NCBI GenBank assembly: GCA_934316845.1
Contig: CAKRDZ010000008.1
Location: forward strand, 28,814-92,813
Reading direction: 5' to 3'
Length of the DNA stretch: 64,000 nucleotides
DNA from: an uncultured Eubacterium sp.
Lineage (GTDB): Bacteria; Bacillota; Clostridia; Lachnospirales; Lachnospiraceae
Below, piece after piece: positions 17,216 through 26,189 of the stretch (position 1 is the first letter of the stretch; every line of letters begins with the position of its first letter). A program made the position numbers and the translations under genes. Below the pieces are notes generated by a model. The model saw only the letters and a program-made list of their open reading frames with translations. It was not told the DNA's origin and ran no database searches.

Positions 17216-17257
17216 GTAACTATTCAGAAACAGTGGGTGGAAGTCTAAAATAGTTAC
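17216..17257 (-). repeat. Dispersed structured element, minimal copy D
   Basis: Only 42 bp. On the plus strand GTAACTATTCAG opens it and AATAGTTAC closes it, so on the minus strand it ends in CTGAATAGTTAC like the full copies. The interior is reduced to about 20 bp that retains a CCACCCAC stretch. It ends 37 nt upstream of the prfC start, the same position and orientation relative to a gene as the other copies. Confidence 0.65.
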
Positions 17258-17307
17258 TAAAACAAAAAGCTCTGAACAACTACTGCCATTCAAAGCTTTT
17301 CTCATAA

Positions 17308-17379
17308 CTGGGCTACAAGGATTCGAACCTTGAAATGCTGGAGTCAGAGTCCAGTGCCTTACCGTTTGGCGATAGCCCA
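17308..17379 (-). tRNA. tRNA-Gln (anticodon CUG)
   Basis: The minus strand folds into a complete cloverleaf. It has acceptor arm TGGGCTA/TAGCCCA, anticodon arm CTGGA-CTCTGAC-TCCAG with anticodon CTG, and T-arm AAGG-TTCGAAT-CCTT. The discriminator base is G, as in most glutamine tRNAs, and no CCA is encoded. The anticodon reads CAG codons. It has its own promoter and sits upstream of prfC. Confidence 0.93.
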
Positions 17380-17398
17380 ATGTCAACCGACAAGTGAT

Positions 17399-17427
17399 AT
17401 TATACAACAAGAAATTTCAAAATGCAA
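17399..17427 (-). promoter_or_regulatory. Promoter of tRNA-Gln
   Basis: On the minus strand TTGCAT (17427-17422) and TATAAT (17404-17399) are spaced 17 nt, ending 20 nt before the mature tRNA 5' end. It diverges from the guaB promoter. Confidence 0.75.
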
Positions 17428-17484
17428 GTGTTTTTTTGAAAAAAATCAAAAAAATTTTATTTCCTATTAAAAGGGCAAATTCTC

Positions 17485-17513
17485 TTGACAAGTTTCAAAA
17501 ATTTGTATACAAT
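17485..17513 (+). promoter_or_regulatory. Promoter of guaB
   Basis: TTGACA (17485-17490) and TACAAT (17508-17513) have a 17-nt spacer. The leader to the guaB start is about 40 nt and shows no purine riboswitch. Confidence 0.75.
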
Positions 17514-17560
17514 TTTATAAATATACAAAAAAGATTAATAAGAAAAGGAGAGACGAAAAA

Positions 17561-19012
17561 ATGGGTAAGATTATTGGTGAAGGCATTACATTTGACGACG
17601 TTTTATTGGTTCCGGCTTATTCGGAAGTCATTCCTAACCAGGTAGAGTTAAAAACTCATTTGACAAAAAACATTGAATTGAACATTCCTATGATGAGCGC
17701 AGGAATGGATACGGTTACGGAACACCGTATGGCGATTGCGATGGCACGTCAGGGTGGTATCGGTATTATCCACAAAAATATGACAATTGAGCAGCAGGCA
17801 GAAGAGGTCGATAAGGTAAAACGTTCTGAGAATGGAGTTATTACAGATCCATTTTATTTGTCTCCGGAGCATACATTGGAAGATGCCAATAATTTAATGG
17901 CAAAATTCCGCATTTCCGGTGTACCGATCACAGAGGGAAGAAAATTAGTTGGTATCATTACAAACCGTGATCTTAAGTTCGAGACAGATTTTTCGAAAAA
18001 GATCAAAGAAAGCATGACATCCGACGGGCTCGTTACAGCGAAAGAAGGAATTACTTTGGATGAGGCAAAGAAGATTCTTGCCAAAGCACGTAAAGAGAAA
18101 CTTCCTATTGTAGATGACGAAGGAAATTTGAGTGGATTGATTACGATCAAAGACATCGAAAAACAGATTAAATATCCAAATTCCGCAAAAGATGCACAGG
18201 GAAGACTTCTATGTGGTGCAGGTGTTGGTGTTACGGCAAACATTCTTGACCGTGTGGATGCTTTGGTAAAGGCAAAAGTTGATGTTATTGTTATTGATAC
18301 GGCGCATGGTCATTCAGCAAACGTTCTTCGTGTTGTGAAGATGGTACGTGATGCATATCCGGAACTTGGAATTATTGCCGGTAATGTAGCGACAGGAGAG
18401 GCTACAAAGGCATTGATCGAAGCAGGTGTGGATGCTGTTAAAGTAGGTATCGGACCGGGATCCATCTGTACGACACGTGTTGTAGCCGGTATCGGGGTTC
18501 CTCAGGTGACAGCGATCATGGATTGTTACGAAGCTGCAAAACCATATGGTATTCCAATTATCGCGGATGGTGGTATCAAGTATTCCGGTGATATGACAAA
18601 AGCCATCGCTGCAGGAGCAAATGTCTGCATGATGGGAAGTATCTTTGCAGGATGTGATGAGAGTCCGGGAACATTCGAATTGTTCCAGGGAAGAAAATAT
18701 AAAGTTTATCGTGGTATGGGATCGATCGCTGCCATGGAAAACGGAAGTAAAGACCGTTATTTCCAGCAGGATGCGAAGAAACTTGTTCCGGAAGGGGTAG
18801 AAGGACGAGTTGCTTACAAAGGAACTGTAGAAGATACGGTATTCCAGCTGATTGGTGGTATCCGTTCCGGTATGGGATATTGTGGAGCAAAGACGATTGA
18901 AGATCTGAAAGAAAGCGGACAATTTGTTAAGATTTCGGCAGCATCTTTGAAAGAGAGTCATCCACATGACATTCATATCACAAAAGAGGCACCAAACTAT
19001 AGTGTCGAATAA
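17561..19012 (+). CDS. guaB: Inosine-5'-monophosphate dehydrogenase
   Basis: IMPDH of 483 residues, which oxidises IMP to XMP, the first committed step to GMP. The TIM barrel is interrupted by a CBS pair (about 90-205, including KKILAKARKEKLPIVDDEGNLSGLI). The catalytic Cys lies in the loop GIGPGSICTTRVVAG, and the NAD site is in DTAHGHSANV. The flap RGMGSIAAMENGSKDRY is intact. AAAGGAGAG precedes the ATG and a good promoter lies just upstream. The following amidase gene overlaps its end. Confidence 0.97.
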   Translation: MGKIIGEGITFDDVLLVPAYSEVIPNQVELKTHLTKNIELNIPMMSAGMDTVTEHRMAIAMARQGGIGIIHKNMTIEQQAEEVDKVKRSENGVITDPFYLSPEHTLEDANNLMAKFRISGVPITEGRKLVGIITNRDLKFETDFSKKIKESMTSDGLVTAKEGITLDEAKKILAKARKEKLPIVDDEGNLSGLITIKDIEKQIKYPNSAKDAQGRLLCGAGVGVTANILDRVDALVKAKVDVIVIDTAHGHSANVLRVVKMVRDAYPELGIIAGNVATGEATKALIEAGVDAVKVGIGPGSICTTRVVAGIGVPQVTAIMDCYEAAKPYGIPIIADGGIKYSGDMTKAIAAGANVCMMGSIFAGCDESPGTFELFQGRKYKVYRGMGSIAAMENGSKDRYFQQDAKKLVPEGVEGRVAYKGTVEDTVFQLIGGIRSGMGYCGAKTIEDLKESGQFVKISAASLKESHPHDIHITKEAPNYSVE

Positions 19013-19694
19013 AAGAATATACCGGCGCAGAAAACGGCGTCGTATGAGTAAAAGAGGGCGCTATGCTGCGATAATCGGCATAGCAGCCCTTGTTCTTTTT
19101 ATCACGCTTCTTGTCGTGGCTGGAACCCGCCGGCAAAAGGCAGAGCAGCAGACGGCGAGCGAGAAAACGTACCCGGATATTACCTTTGATGTCCGCTTTT
19201 TAGACCCCAACCCTTACTCAAGACCACAACTGGCATTGAAGAAAGTTCATGCCATCGTCGTACACTATACAGCGAATCCCGGAGTAGATGCGGTAGCAAA
19301 CCGCAATTATTTTAACAATTTGCCGAAAGCAAATGAAAAGAAACAAAAAAAGACGTATGCCAGCAGCCATTTTGTAATCGGATTGGATGGCACGATTGTG
19401 CAATGCATTCCATTGGAAGAGATGGCGTATGCGTCAAATGACAGAAATTCTGACACGGTTTCCATCGAGTGCTGCCATAAAAAGGAAAATGGAAAGTTTA
19501 CGGCGCAGACGCAGGCCGCTCTGATACAATTGTGTACTTATCTGTGCATCAAATTTGATCTTACGGAAGAGAATCTGATACGGCATTACGATGTGACGGG
19601 AAAAATCTGTCCGAAATATTTTGTGGAGCATCCCGATGCATGGGAAACGTTCAAAAAAGATGTTGGCATGGAATTGAAAAAATACCAGAATTAA
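19002..19694 (+). CDS. Membrane-anchored N-acetylmuramoyl-L-alanine amidase
   Basis: Peptidoglycan amidase of the Amidase_2/PGRP fold, about 230 residues. A very basic N-terminus (RIYRRRKRRRMSKRGR) leads to one membrane helix (YAAIIGIAALVLFITLLVVAG), placing the enzyme outside. The zinc-site pattern is visible as VHAIVVHYTANPG, then SSHFVIGLDGTIVQCIP, then IRHYDVTGKICPKYF. It should cut the bond between MurNAc and L-Ala. The start is uncertain: GTG 19002, overlapping the guaB stop, with AGAGG 12 nt upstream, or ATG 19044 without a ribosome site. Confidence 0.88.
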   Translation: MSNKRIYRRRKRRRMSKRGRYAAIIGIAALVLFITLLVVAGTRRQKAEQQTASEKTYPDITFDVRFLDPNPYSRPQLALKKVHAIVVHYTANPGVDAVANRNYFNNLPKANEKKQKKTYASSHFVIGLDGTIVQCIPLEEMAYASNDRNSDTVSIECCHKKENGKFTAQTQAALIQLCTYLCIKFDLTEENLIRHYDVTGKICPKYFVEHPDAWETFKKDVGMELKKYQN

Positions 19695-19705
19695 AAAATC
19701 AGAAT

Positions 19706-19750
19706 AAAAACGGTATCCCGGTGAAAACTTCACCTGAGATACCGTTTTTA
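19706..19750. terminator. Bidirectional terminator between amidase and chemoreceptor genes
   Basis: Arms AAAAACGGTATC and GATACCGTTTTTA with an inner CGGTGAA/TTCACCTG stem. It serves the convergent amidase (+) and chemoreceptor (-) genes. Confidence 0.9.
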
Positions 19751-19766
19751 TCTCTATCTTATTGGT

Positions 19767-22400
19767 TTATTTGGTCTTAAATTTAGAGATTGCATCTCCC
19801 AGACGTTCCGCACGGATCATCAGCTGGGAGGAAGCGTCATCTAAAGAGGTAAGTGCCTCGGACTGTTTATCGGTTACGTTAGCAACCGAAGTAACAGATG
19901 CCAGCGTTTCTTCCAAAATCGCGGAAATGTTTTCCATCGAGTTCAAAGTGGAAGAACCGGATGCTTCCATGTCTTTGGAACTGCTCTGAATACTTTCGAG
20001 GTATTCGGAAAGTTTTTCGATGCGCTGTTTCAAAGTCTGGAAGGAGTGGGCGGTAGCGGCTACGGCTTCTACCTGCTCATCGACAATTTCCTCTGCTGTC
20101 TGTGCCGTGTTTACAGCCTCTTTAGTGGCTTCTGTAATCTCGGTAACGATATTTGAAATCTTACCGGCAGAAGCAAGACACTGGTCAGCTAATTTACGGA
20201 TCTGCGTTGCTACGACGGAGAATCCCTTACCGGCAGCACCTGCACGGGCTGCTTCGATTGAAGCATTCAAGGAAAGCAGGTTTGTTTCTTCGGCGATGTC
20301 ATTGATACTGTTGACAATCTGGCCGATGTTTTTCGAATGTACGGACAATTCTTTGATTGTCTGGATGACACTATCGGTAATGTCTGTCGTCGATTTTGTC
20401 TTCGCATTCAGGTTATCCATGTTGGTTAATCCGGAATTGATCGCTACCTGTGTAGAAGCGGCGATGCTTCCGATTTCATTTGTATTATCATTTACGACGT
20501 TGATCTTTGTAAACAAGCTGTCCATTTCATTCAGACAGTCCGTAGCACTTTCGGTCTGTTCGCCGACTCCAATCTCAATCTCATGTACTGAAGACTGGAT
20601 GTCTTTTGTCGTTTCGGAGAACGTAGTGGAAGAGGTGTTTACTTTGTTCAGCGATACGCTCAAGGCATCGTAAACGGATTCCACTTCCATGATCAGACTG
20701 CGGATGTTGGCAAGCATGTCATTACAGCTTCCATACAGAAGGGAAAATTCGTCACGGCGATTCGTACGGAATTCGACGGTAAGATCTCCTTTGGAAACTT
20801 TTGCCAATTCCTTAATGGAAAGATTGATGGATTTACTAAATCCTTTGGAGATCAATGTTCCTACGATCATCGCAATGATACAGGAAATAACAACCATAAC
20901 AAACGTAAGCACGCGGATGCTGTTTGCCTGTGCTACGATGACGGACTGTGGAACCATGCTGCAGAGCATGATGCCGGAACGACCGATTTTTTCGAAGGTA
21001 AACAGATACGTTTTTCCATCAAAGCGAACATAATCTTTTCCGGAATCTTTTTCACTTTTCAAAGCGTCTTTATAAAAATCCTGATCCTTGTAAATGGTTT
21101 CTTTTACAATGTTATTTTGCGATTTTGCTTTTCCTTCTTCTTCTTTTGTAATATCTTTTCCTTCAACAACCATTTCCTGATTGTCCGGAGTGATGATACC
21201 GACATAACTTCCTTCACCAAGGTTAAAGTTTGTTAAAATATCTAAGATAGCATCTTTTTTAATATCTACGATCATTACAGCATCTGTCGTAGAGGACACA
21301 TCATGAGCTACACGAAGGATATAAGAAGACGGTTCTACCAGCAAAAGCTCATCCAGTTTTGGCATGGAACCGGAACCTACCCAGTAATAACTCGTGGCAT
21401 CCATCGAAACTTCTTTTCCCAGTTCGGTATCAAGGAAAGCAGAGTAGATTTCTTCGCCTTTGGAGTGAATGTCACGTTTGGCTTCAACGTCTTCTTTGGT
21501 TTTATCTTCCTGACCGCGCAGTTTTGACTGGGAACTAAAGGTATTATATCCGCCTTTTACAATGTATATATTTCCAATAAACTGGTTCGCAGCTACTTTG
21601 TTACTGATGGACTGGTTGAAAGAATTGTATACATTTGTTTTTCCGTTATTTGCGTCTGTCAGTACCTGGTCTGCTTCTTCAAATTCATCTTTGATCGTAG
21701 CATAATCATAATAGGTTTTGTAATAGGCTGTAGTGCCCGGGGTGAGGGAGTTGATTTTTTCTTGAAGAGCATCATATTTTTTCTTCAAGTCATCTCTGGT
21801 TTTCTGCTGTGCGTCATTGGTACTGTATTCACCGGAATAATATGTACTAAGTTCGCTGTCGGATAATACAGTGTTCATATCTGATTCAATGTTTGACAAG
21901 GCAAAAGTAAAATATTCATTTGCCATATTCATGGTCTGCGAGACAGCGGATTCGTAGTTATCATTCAAGGCTCTTGAGGATCGGGAATAAGAAACGATTC
22001 CCAATATTACGATCAACATAACCGGGATGAGGTAACAGCCGATCAATTTTGTCTGAATGCAAAATTGAGGAAGGACTTTTACATTCCCATCCAGAAGCGG
22101 AGCATCTTTTGCTGATTTTTTCGGCAAAAGTGTTGGGATGATGCGGATTAATGCTGCAATCCGGCGCCCCAGCCATTTCAGCTTATCCCATACGAATCCG
22201 ATCGGCTTTGGAAGCTGCTTCGAAGATTTTGTTGTATGCGTTTTCTGACGCACCGGCCGTGGCGGCTTGATCTTTGGCTTACGTGCCGCCTTTTTTGGCT
22301 GTTTCATTCGTGCCTTTTTTACCTTCTCTGCTTTTGGCTTTTTTTCTTTAGGAGTACGAACTGTTTTTTCTTTTTTCTTCATATTTAATAATTTTTTCAT
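19767..22400 (-). CDS. Methyl-accepting chemotaxis protein with long basic N-terminal tail
   Basis: Chemoreceptor of 877 residues. An unusual Lys/Arg/Pro-rich cytoplasmic tail of about 110 residues precedes the first membrane helix (LIGCYLIPVMLIVILGIVSY). A large external sensory domain (about 145-500) follows, then the second helix (VLTFVMVVISCIIAMIVGTL) and a HAMP region. The signalling hairpin tip is EETNLLSLNASIEAARAG, the CheA/CheW contact. It senses an unknown ligand and signals to the flagellar motor or an alternative output; no che or flagellar gene is in the window. GGAGG sits 6 nt before the ATG. Confidence 0.93.
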   Translation of the reverse strand: MKKLLNMKKKEKTVRTPKEKKPKAEKVKKARMKQPKKAARKPKIKPPRPVRQKTHTTKSSKQLPKPIGFVWDKLKWLGRRIAALIRIIPTLLPKKSAKDAPLLDGNVKVLPQFCIQTKLIGCYLIPVMLIVILGIVSYSRSSRALNDNYESAVSQTMNMANEYFTFALSNIESDMNTVLSDSELSTYYSGEYSTNDAQQKTRDDLKKKYDALQEKINSLTPGTTAYYKTYYDYATIKDEFEEADQVLTDANNGKTNVYNSFNQSISNKVAANQFIGNIYIVKGGYNTFSSQSKLRGQEDKTKEDVEAKRDIHSKGEEIYSAFLDTELGKEVSMDATSYYWVGSGSMPKLDELLLVEPSSYILRVAHDVSSTTDAVMIVDIKKDAILDILTNFNLGEGSYVGIITPDNQEMVVEGKDITKEEEGKAKSQNNIVKETIYKDQDFYKDALKSEKDSGKDYVRFDGKTYLFTFEKIGRSGIMLCSMVPQSVIVAQANSIRVLTFVMVVISCIIAMIVGTLISKGFSKSINLSIKELAKVSKGDLTVEFRTNRRDEFSLLYGSCNDMLANIRSLIMEVESVYDALSVSLNKVNTSSTTFSETTKDIQSSVHEIEIGVGEQTESATDCLNEMDSLFTKINVVNDNTNEIGSIAASTQVAINSGLTNMDNLNAKTKSTTDITDSVIQTIKELSVHSKNIGQIVNSINDIAEETNLLSLNASIEAARAGAAGKGFSVVATQIRKLADQCLASAGKISNIVTEITEATKEAVNTAQTAEEIVDEQVEAVAATAHSFQTLKQRIEKLSEYLESIQSSSKDMEASGSSTLNSMENISAILEETLASVTSVANVTDKQSEALTSLDDASSQLMIRAERLGDAISKFKTK

Positions 22401-22427
22401 GAGAGTCCTCCGTTCTTGGTGTTTTGA

Positions 22428-22907
22428 TTAAATATATAAAGTCAATTCTCCGCCTTTGGTTTCGTATTTACGATAAGATACACCCGCAGATTTCATCATT
22501 TTTTTTGCAGCGATCACACTGGCGGTATCGGCATACTTATCTTCGGCGTAAATTATTTCTTTGATTCCAGACTGGATCAATGCTTTTGTACACTCGTTGC
22601 ACGGAAAGAGTGTGGTATAAATACGGGCACCCTGCAGGCGAAAACCGGAGTAATTCAGTAATGCATTCAATTCGGCATGACAGACATAAAGATATTTTGT
22701 GTCCAGGTCATCACCGGAGCGGTCCCAAGGATATTCGTCATCGGAGCAGCCACGCGGCATACCATTGTAACCGACTGATAAAATACGGTTGTCCGGAGCG
22801 ACGATGCAGGCACCGACACGTGTGTGCGGATCTTTGCTTCGTGAAGCGGATAATGTGGCAATGCCCATAAAATACTGATCCCATGACAGATAATCTGTAT
22901 TTTTCAT
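22428..22907 (-). CDS. Deoxycytidylate (dCMP) deaminase
   Basis: Zinc-dependent deaminase of 159 residues of the ComEB/dCMP deaminase family, converting dCMP to dUMP for dTMP synthesis. The zinc and catalytic motifs are HAELNALL (His zinc ligand, catalytic Glu) and PCNECTKALIQSG (two Cys ligands). The N-terminal SRSKDPHTRVGACIV is typical. ATG 22907 is chosen because GGAGA lies just before it and MKNTDYLSWDQYFMG aligns with family starts; earlier ATGs at 22919 and 22937 lack sites. Confidence 0.92.
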   Translation of the reverse strand: MKNTDYLSWDQYFMGIATLSASRSKDPHTRVGACIVAPDNRILSVGYNGMPRGCSDDEYPWDRSGDDLDTKYLYVCHAELNALLNYSGFRLQGARIYTTLFPCNECTKALIQSGIKEIIYAEDKYADTASVIAAKKMMKSAGVSYRKYETKGGELTLYI

Positions 22908-23042
22908 AGTAATCTCCATTCTCGTATAAATACTCATTTATATAAATAAAAGCATACCATTTTTTTGAAAGTTTGTAAACCTTTTTTACGGCTTTTTCAT
23001 GGTCTTATATAAGGATGCCGTGGTTCGTTTTTTGAGAACATC

Positions 23043-23076
23043 AAAAAAGGAAATGCCGGACGACATTTCCTTTTTT
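23043..23076 (-). terminator. Terminator of rpsT
   Basis: Hairpin with arms GGAAATG and CATTTCC flanked by six A and six T residues, located just beyond the rpsT stop on the minus strand. Confidence 0.85.
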
Positions 23077-23133
23077 CTATGACGGGTAGAATTGTAGTAG
23101 CAGTACGACTGCCTTCTACATACTTAAGTCAAA

Positions 23134-23397
23134 TTATGAAAGTTTGTTTACAGCAAGTGTCAAGCGGGATACTTTTCTTGCTGCATTGTTCTTATGATAA
23201 ATACCTTTTTTGGCAGCTTTATCAATTTCGGAAACTGCAGCTTTCAATGCGTCTGTTGCTGCTGCTTTGTCATTTGCTTCGATTGCAACCTCTACTTTTT
23301 TGATCGCAGTCTTAACTTTAGAACGGATTGATTTGTTTCTGTCAGCTCTTTTCTGTGAAACAAGAATTCTTTTCTTTGCAGACTTAATATTTGCCAA
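23134..23397 (-). CDS. rpsT: 30S ribosomal protein S20
   Basis: Small-subunit protein of 87 residues that binds 16S rRNA. The typical start ANIKSAKKRI and the C-terminal KGIYHKNNAARKVSRLT are intact. The start codon is TTG at 23397: GGAGG at 23410-23406 is 8 nt upstream, whereas the ATG at 23412 overlaps that site and would add five non-family residues. TTG initiation of S20 is also known in other bacteria. A promoter and a terminator flank it, so it is monocistronic. Confidence 0.96.
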   Translation of the reverse strand: MANIKSAKKRILVSQKRADRNKSIRSKVKTAIKKVEVAIEANDKAAATDALKAAVSEIDKAAKKGIYHKNNAARKVSRLTLAVNKLS

Positions 23398-23481
23398 TTC
23401 TAACACCTCCATTGTTATATTTCATTTAATTTATGATGTTTTGCTAAACGGACACGGACATTAACATAAACATACTCATTT

Positions 23482-23510
23482 ATAATAGTACAAAAAGAGA
23501 ATGTTGTCAA
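23482..23510 (-). promoter_or_regulatory. Promoter of rpsT
   Basis: On the minus strand TTGACA (23510-23505) and TATTAT (23487-23482) are 17 nt apart. Confidence 0.7.
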
Positions 23511-23552
23511 TACATAAATGGAAAAAATTTGGGGAATAATGGAGAAAGAATA

Positions 23553-24524
23553 ATGGAAAGAATGACGGATAGGAGTGATGACAGGATGACAGAGAGAAAG
23601 ACAGATCTGGCGATGGAAGTCAGAGAGAGTTTTCCGCGGGATAATGTGGAAATTAAAGGGGTTGTGCTGGAAAAGAGAAAAGATGAGAAAAGCGGAGCTA
23701 AGGTGACTGTAGTTGAGATTAAGGATGATAAAGCAAGCAATGCAATGAAAAAGCCAAAAGGAACGTATGTTACGATCGAATCCGAAAGATTTTTGAAAGA
23801 GGACGAGGATAACGAGGAATTGCTGTTATGCGTCTGCCGGGAGTTGGAACGAATGGTGACGGGACTGCGGGAAAAAAAGGTGTTGATCGCAGGGCTTGGA
23901 AACCGCCATGTAACCAGTGACTCTCTGGGACCGCGTATGGTAGAGGAGATTTTTGTTACGCGGCATTTTCAAAATGAATTTGGGGAAAGGTTTATGAAAA
24001 AGCATCAATACGGAAATGTCAGCGCCATTGCACCAGGAGTAATGGGACAGACAGGCATGGAGGCAGGCGAGGTATTGAAGGGGATTGTGGAAAAAACACA
24101 GCCGGAACTGGTGATCGTAGTGGATGCACTTGCTGCCAGAAGTCTGGCGAGGGTATGCACCACGGTACAGCTTACGGATACCGGGATCAGTCCGGGATCC
24201 GGCATCGGAAATGTGAGGAAAGCGTTATCTAAGGAAACTCTTGGGGTGCCGGTCGTGGCAGTCGGGATTCCGACGGTGGTGGATGCCCGGACGATCATCA
24301 GTGATCATCTGGAGCAGGTCTTGACAAAACAGGGATACCGGGAATGGGAACGCGAACAATTTATCCGGGAAGTCCTCCGGGAGGAAACAAAAAATCTGTT
24401 TGTGACGCCGAAAAATGTGGATGAGTCGGTGAGGATACTGGCGAAAGGCCTGGCAAAGGTGATGAATTACTGTCTTCAAAAAAAGAGTGAGGAATATTTC
24501 GAAGAAAATGCGGATACATTGTAA
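23553..24524 (+). CDS. gpr: GPR endopeptidase (spore germination protease)
   Basis: Aspartic-type protease of 323 residues that degrades small acid-soluble proteins when a spore germinates. The propeptide boundary KTDLAMEVRE resembles the known autoprocessing site. Conserved acidic residues appear in GNRHVTSDSLGP, VVDALAARS and GIPTVVDA. The start is placed at ATG 23553 behind GGAGAAAG; a TTG at 23529 is possible. It is followed by spoIIP with a gap of 24 nt, the usual pairing in Clostridia. It shows that the organism makes endospores. A forespore-type promoter is expected but I could not define one with confidence. Confidence 0.94.
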   Translation: MERMTDRSDDRMTERKTDLAMEVRESFPRDNVEIKGVVLEKRKDEKSGAKVTVVEIKDDKASNAMKKPKGTYVTIESERFLKEDEDNEELLLCVCRELERMVTGLREKKVLIAGLGNRHVTSDSLGPRMVEEIFVTRHFQNEFGERFMKKHQYGNVSAIAPGVMGQTGMEAGEVLKGIVEKTQPELVIVVDALAARSLARVCTTVQLTDTGISPGSGIGNVRKALSKETLGVPVVAVGIPTVVDARTIISDHLEQVLTKQGYREWEREQFIREVLREETKNLFVTPKNVDESVRILAKGLAKVMNYCLQKKSEEYFEENADTL

Positions 24525-24548
24525 AGAGTGCACAAAAGGGGGACAAAG

Positions 24549-25715
24549 ATGGGAAAAAATGGGAAACGGCGGCTGGCTGTGGGAGTGGTTTTGGTGGTTT
24601 TGATCCTTAGTGGATTTTTGAAAAAAGAGGTGAAAGAGCAGGTAAAGAAAAGCACGGGTGAAATTTTTTGCAGTTTTTTTACGAGACAGACGGACGAAAT
24701 CTGGTCAGCAGATATTTTTTCTCTGCCGCCTTTTGCCAAAAAGAAGCAAGTGGCAAAGGTGGAATATGATCCGGCAAAACTGCAGCAAGAAAATGAAACC
24801 ATGCTGCAGCAGGAAAACAGGGATTATGAAACACAGGGACTCCAGGGGGACACGGTGGTGCAGAGCGAAAAGGCCGCTGTAGTGCCGGCTGCCGGGACAA
24901 TGAAAAATACAGGCAGTGAAGCGTACGTTAAAAAATTATGGGAGACGAAGGATGTAAATTATCTGTGGGATCATTTTTACATTGTGGATTCAACGACTTC
25001 TGTCCGGAAGAAACTGTTTCCGGTAGAACAGCTTTTAAAAAGAAATATGTGTCTGGAGCCGCAGAAGGGGAAAAAACAGATTTTGATCTATCATACGCAT
25101 GGGGCTTCCGAGACATTTGTGGACAGCCGTCCGGGGAAAATTGAAGACGGGGTGATCGGAGTCGGGGAAGTATTAAAGAATGAACTGGAAAAAAATGGAT
25201 ATGAAGTACTCCACGATACGACCAAATATGACTGGATGGATGGCAGAATTGATAGAAGCAAGGCGTATAATGTGTCGCTGGAAGGAGTGCAGCGGCAGCT
25301 GGAACAAAATCCGGACATCCAGGTACTTATTGACTTACATAGAGATTCCGTCGGCAAAAATAAGCATACCTATACAACGATCAATGGAAAACGTTCGGCG
25401 ATTGTTATGTTTTTCAATGGGATGAGCCGAAACCGCGAGGGCGAGATCGAATATCTGGCAAATCCAAACCGTGAGGCAAATCTGGCATTTAGTCTGCAGT
25501 TAAAGTGCCATGCCATGGAACTTTTTGAAGGGTTTACCAAGCCGATCTATCTAAAAGGGTATCGTTATAATCTTCATTTAAAAGAGCGTTCGCTCTTGAT
25601 TGAGCTGGGAAATGAAAATAACACGGTTGAGGAAGCCAAAAATGCAGCGGCGCCTTTGGCAAAAGTAATTGCAGATGTGTTAAAGGGAGAAGTGAAGCAT
25701 ACTTTACCGGGATAG
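24549..25715 (+). CDS. spoIIP: Stage II sporulation protein P
   Basis: Cell-wall amidase/endopeptidase of 388 residues that, with SpoIID and SpoIIM, thins septal peptidoglycan and drives engulfment of the forespore. An N-terminal membrane helix (LAVGVVLVVLILSGFL) anchors it. The catalytic domain holds ILIYHTHGASETF and VLIDLHRDSVG with the zinc-site His residues. A C-terminal ERSLLIELGNENNTVEEA segment matches the family. ATG 24549 follows a GGGGGA site. It is transcribed after gpr and ends at a hairpin terminator. Confidence 0.94.
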   Translation: MGKNGKRRLAVGVVLVVLILSGFLKKEVKEQVKKSTGEIFCSFFTRQTDEIWSADIFSLPPFAKKKQVAKVEYDPAKLQQENETMLQQENRDYETQGLQGDTVVQSEKAAVVPAAGTMKNTGSEAYVKKLWETKDVNYLWDHFYIVDSTTSVRKKLFPVEQLLKRNMCLEPQKGKKQILIYHTHGASETFVDSRPGKIEDGVIGVGEVLKNELEKNGYEVLHDTTKYDWMDGRIDRSKAYNVSLEGVQRQLEQNPDIQVLIDLHRDSVGKNKHTYTTINGKRSAIVMFFNGMSRNREGEIEYLANPNREANLAFSLQLKCHAMELFEGFTKPIYLKGYRYNLHLKERSLLIELGNENNTVEEAKNAAAPLAKVIADVLKGEVKHTLPG

Positions 25716-25718
25716 ACT

Positions 25719-25757
25719 CGGAAAGCGGACAAATAATCCGTTTTCCGCACTTTATTT
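25719..25757 (+). terminator. Terminator after spoIIP
   Basis: Arms CGGAAAGCGGA and TCCGTTTTCCG (one mismatch) with a 7-nt loop, then CACTTTATTTTT. Confidence 0.75.
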
Positions 25758-25826
25758 TTACAGAAAAATACGATAAAATAAAGATACACAGTTGGTAAGC
25801 GGAATAAAAGTGTAGGAGAGATGAAT

Positions 25827-26189
25827 ATGGATTTGTTTGACAATGAACAGGTAGGAAAAAGGTTACGTCACCTTCGATGCATCATGGATATTTCCGCATC
25901 TGATATGGCAGATTCGCTGGGGGTGACTACCGGACATTTTCGCAAGTGGGAAAGAGGTGATCACGCAATTAGTCTGGTGGGACTTAATATGCTTCACAGA
26001 CAATATGGAATGGATCTGAATTATCTGATAACCGGGAAAGTGCGGGAACATGATTTTGCCAATGCCTTATTTGAAATGACACCGGAAGAGTTGTTTTTTA
26101 TGATGCGTCAGCTTCTTGATAATTGTGAAGAAATTTACAAAGAAAAGGAAAAACACAGGCTGAAAGAGGCGGAGGAGGAAGTGTTGTGA
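25827..26189 (+). CDS. XRE-family HTH regulator
   Basis: DNA-binding protein of 120 residues. The N-terminal Cro/C1-type helix-turn-helix (about 8-62) reads ISASDMADSLGVTTGHFRKWERG. The C-terminal half is a charged helix rich in Glu/Lys, likely for dimerisation. ATG 25827 with GGAG 8 nt upstream is preferred over ATG 25821. Its stop codon overlaps the GTG start of a LytTR protein (GTGA), so the two are translationally coupled and probably act together. Confidence 0.82.
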   Translation: MDLFDNEQVGKRLRHLRCIMDISASDMADSLGVTTGHFRKWERGDHAISLVGLNMLHRQYGMDLNYLITGKVREHDFANALFEMTPEELFFMMRQLLDNCEEIYKEKEKHRLKEAEEEVL

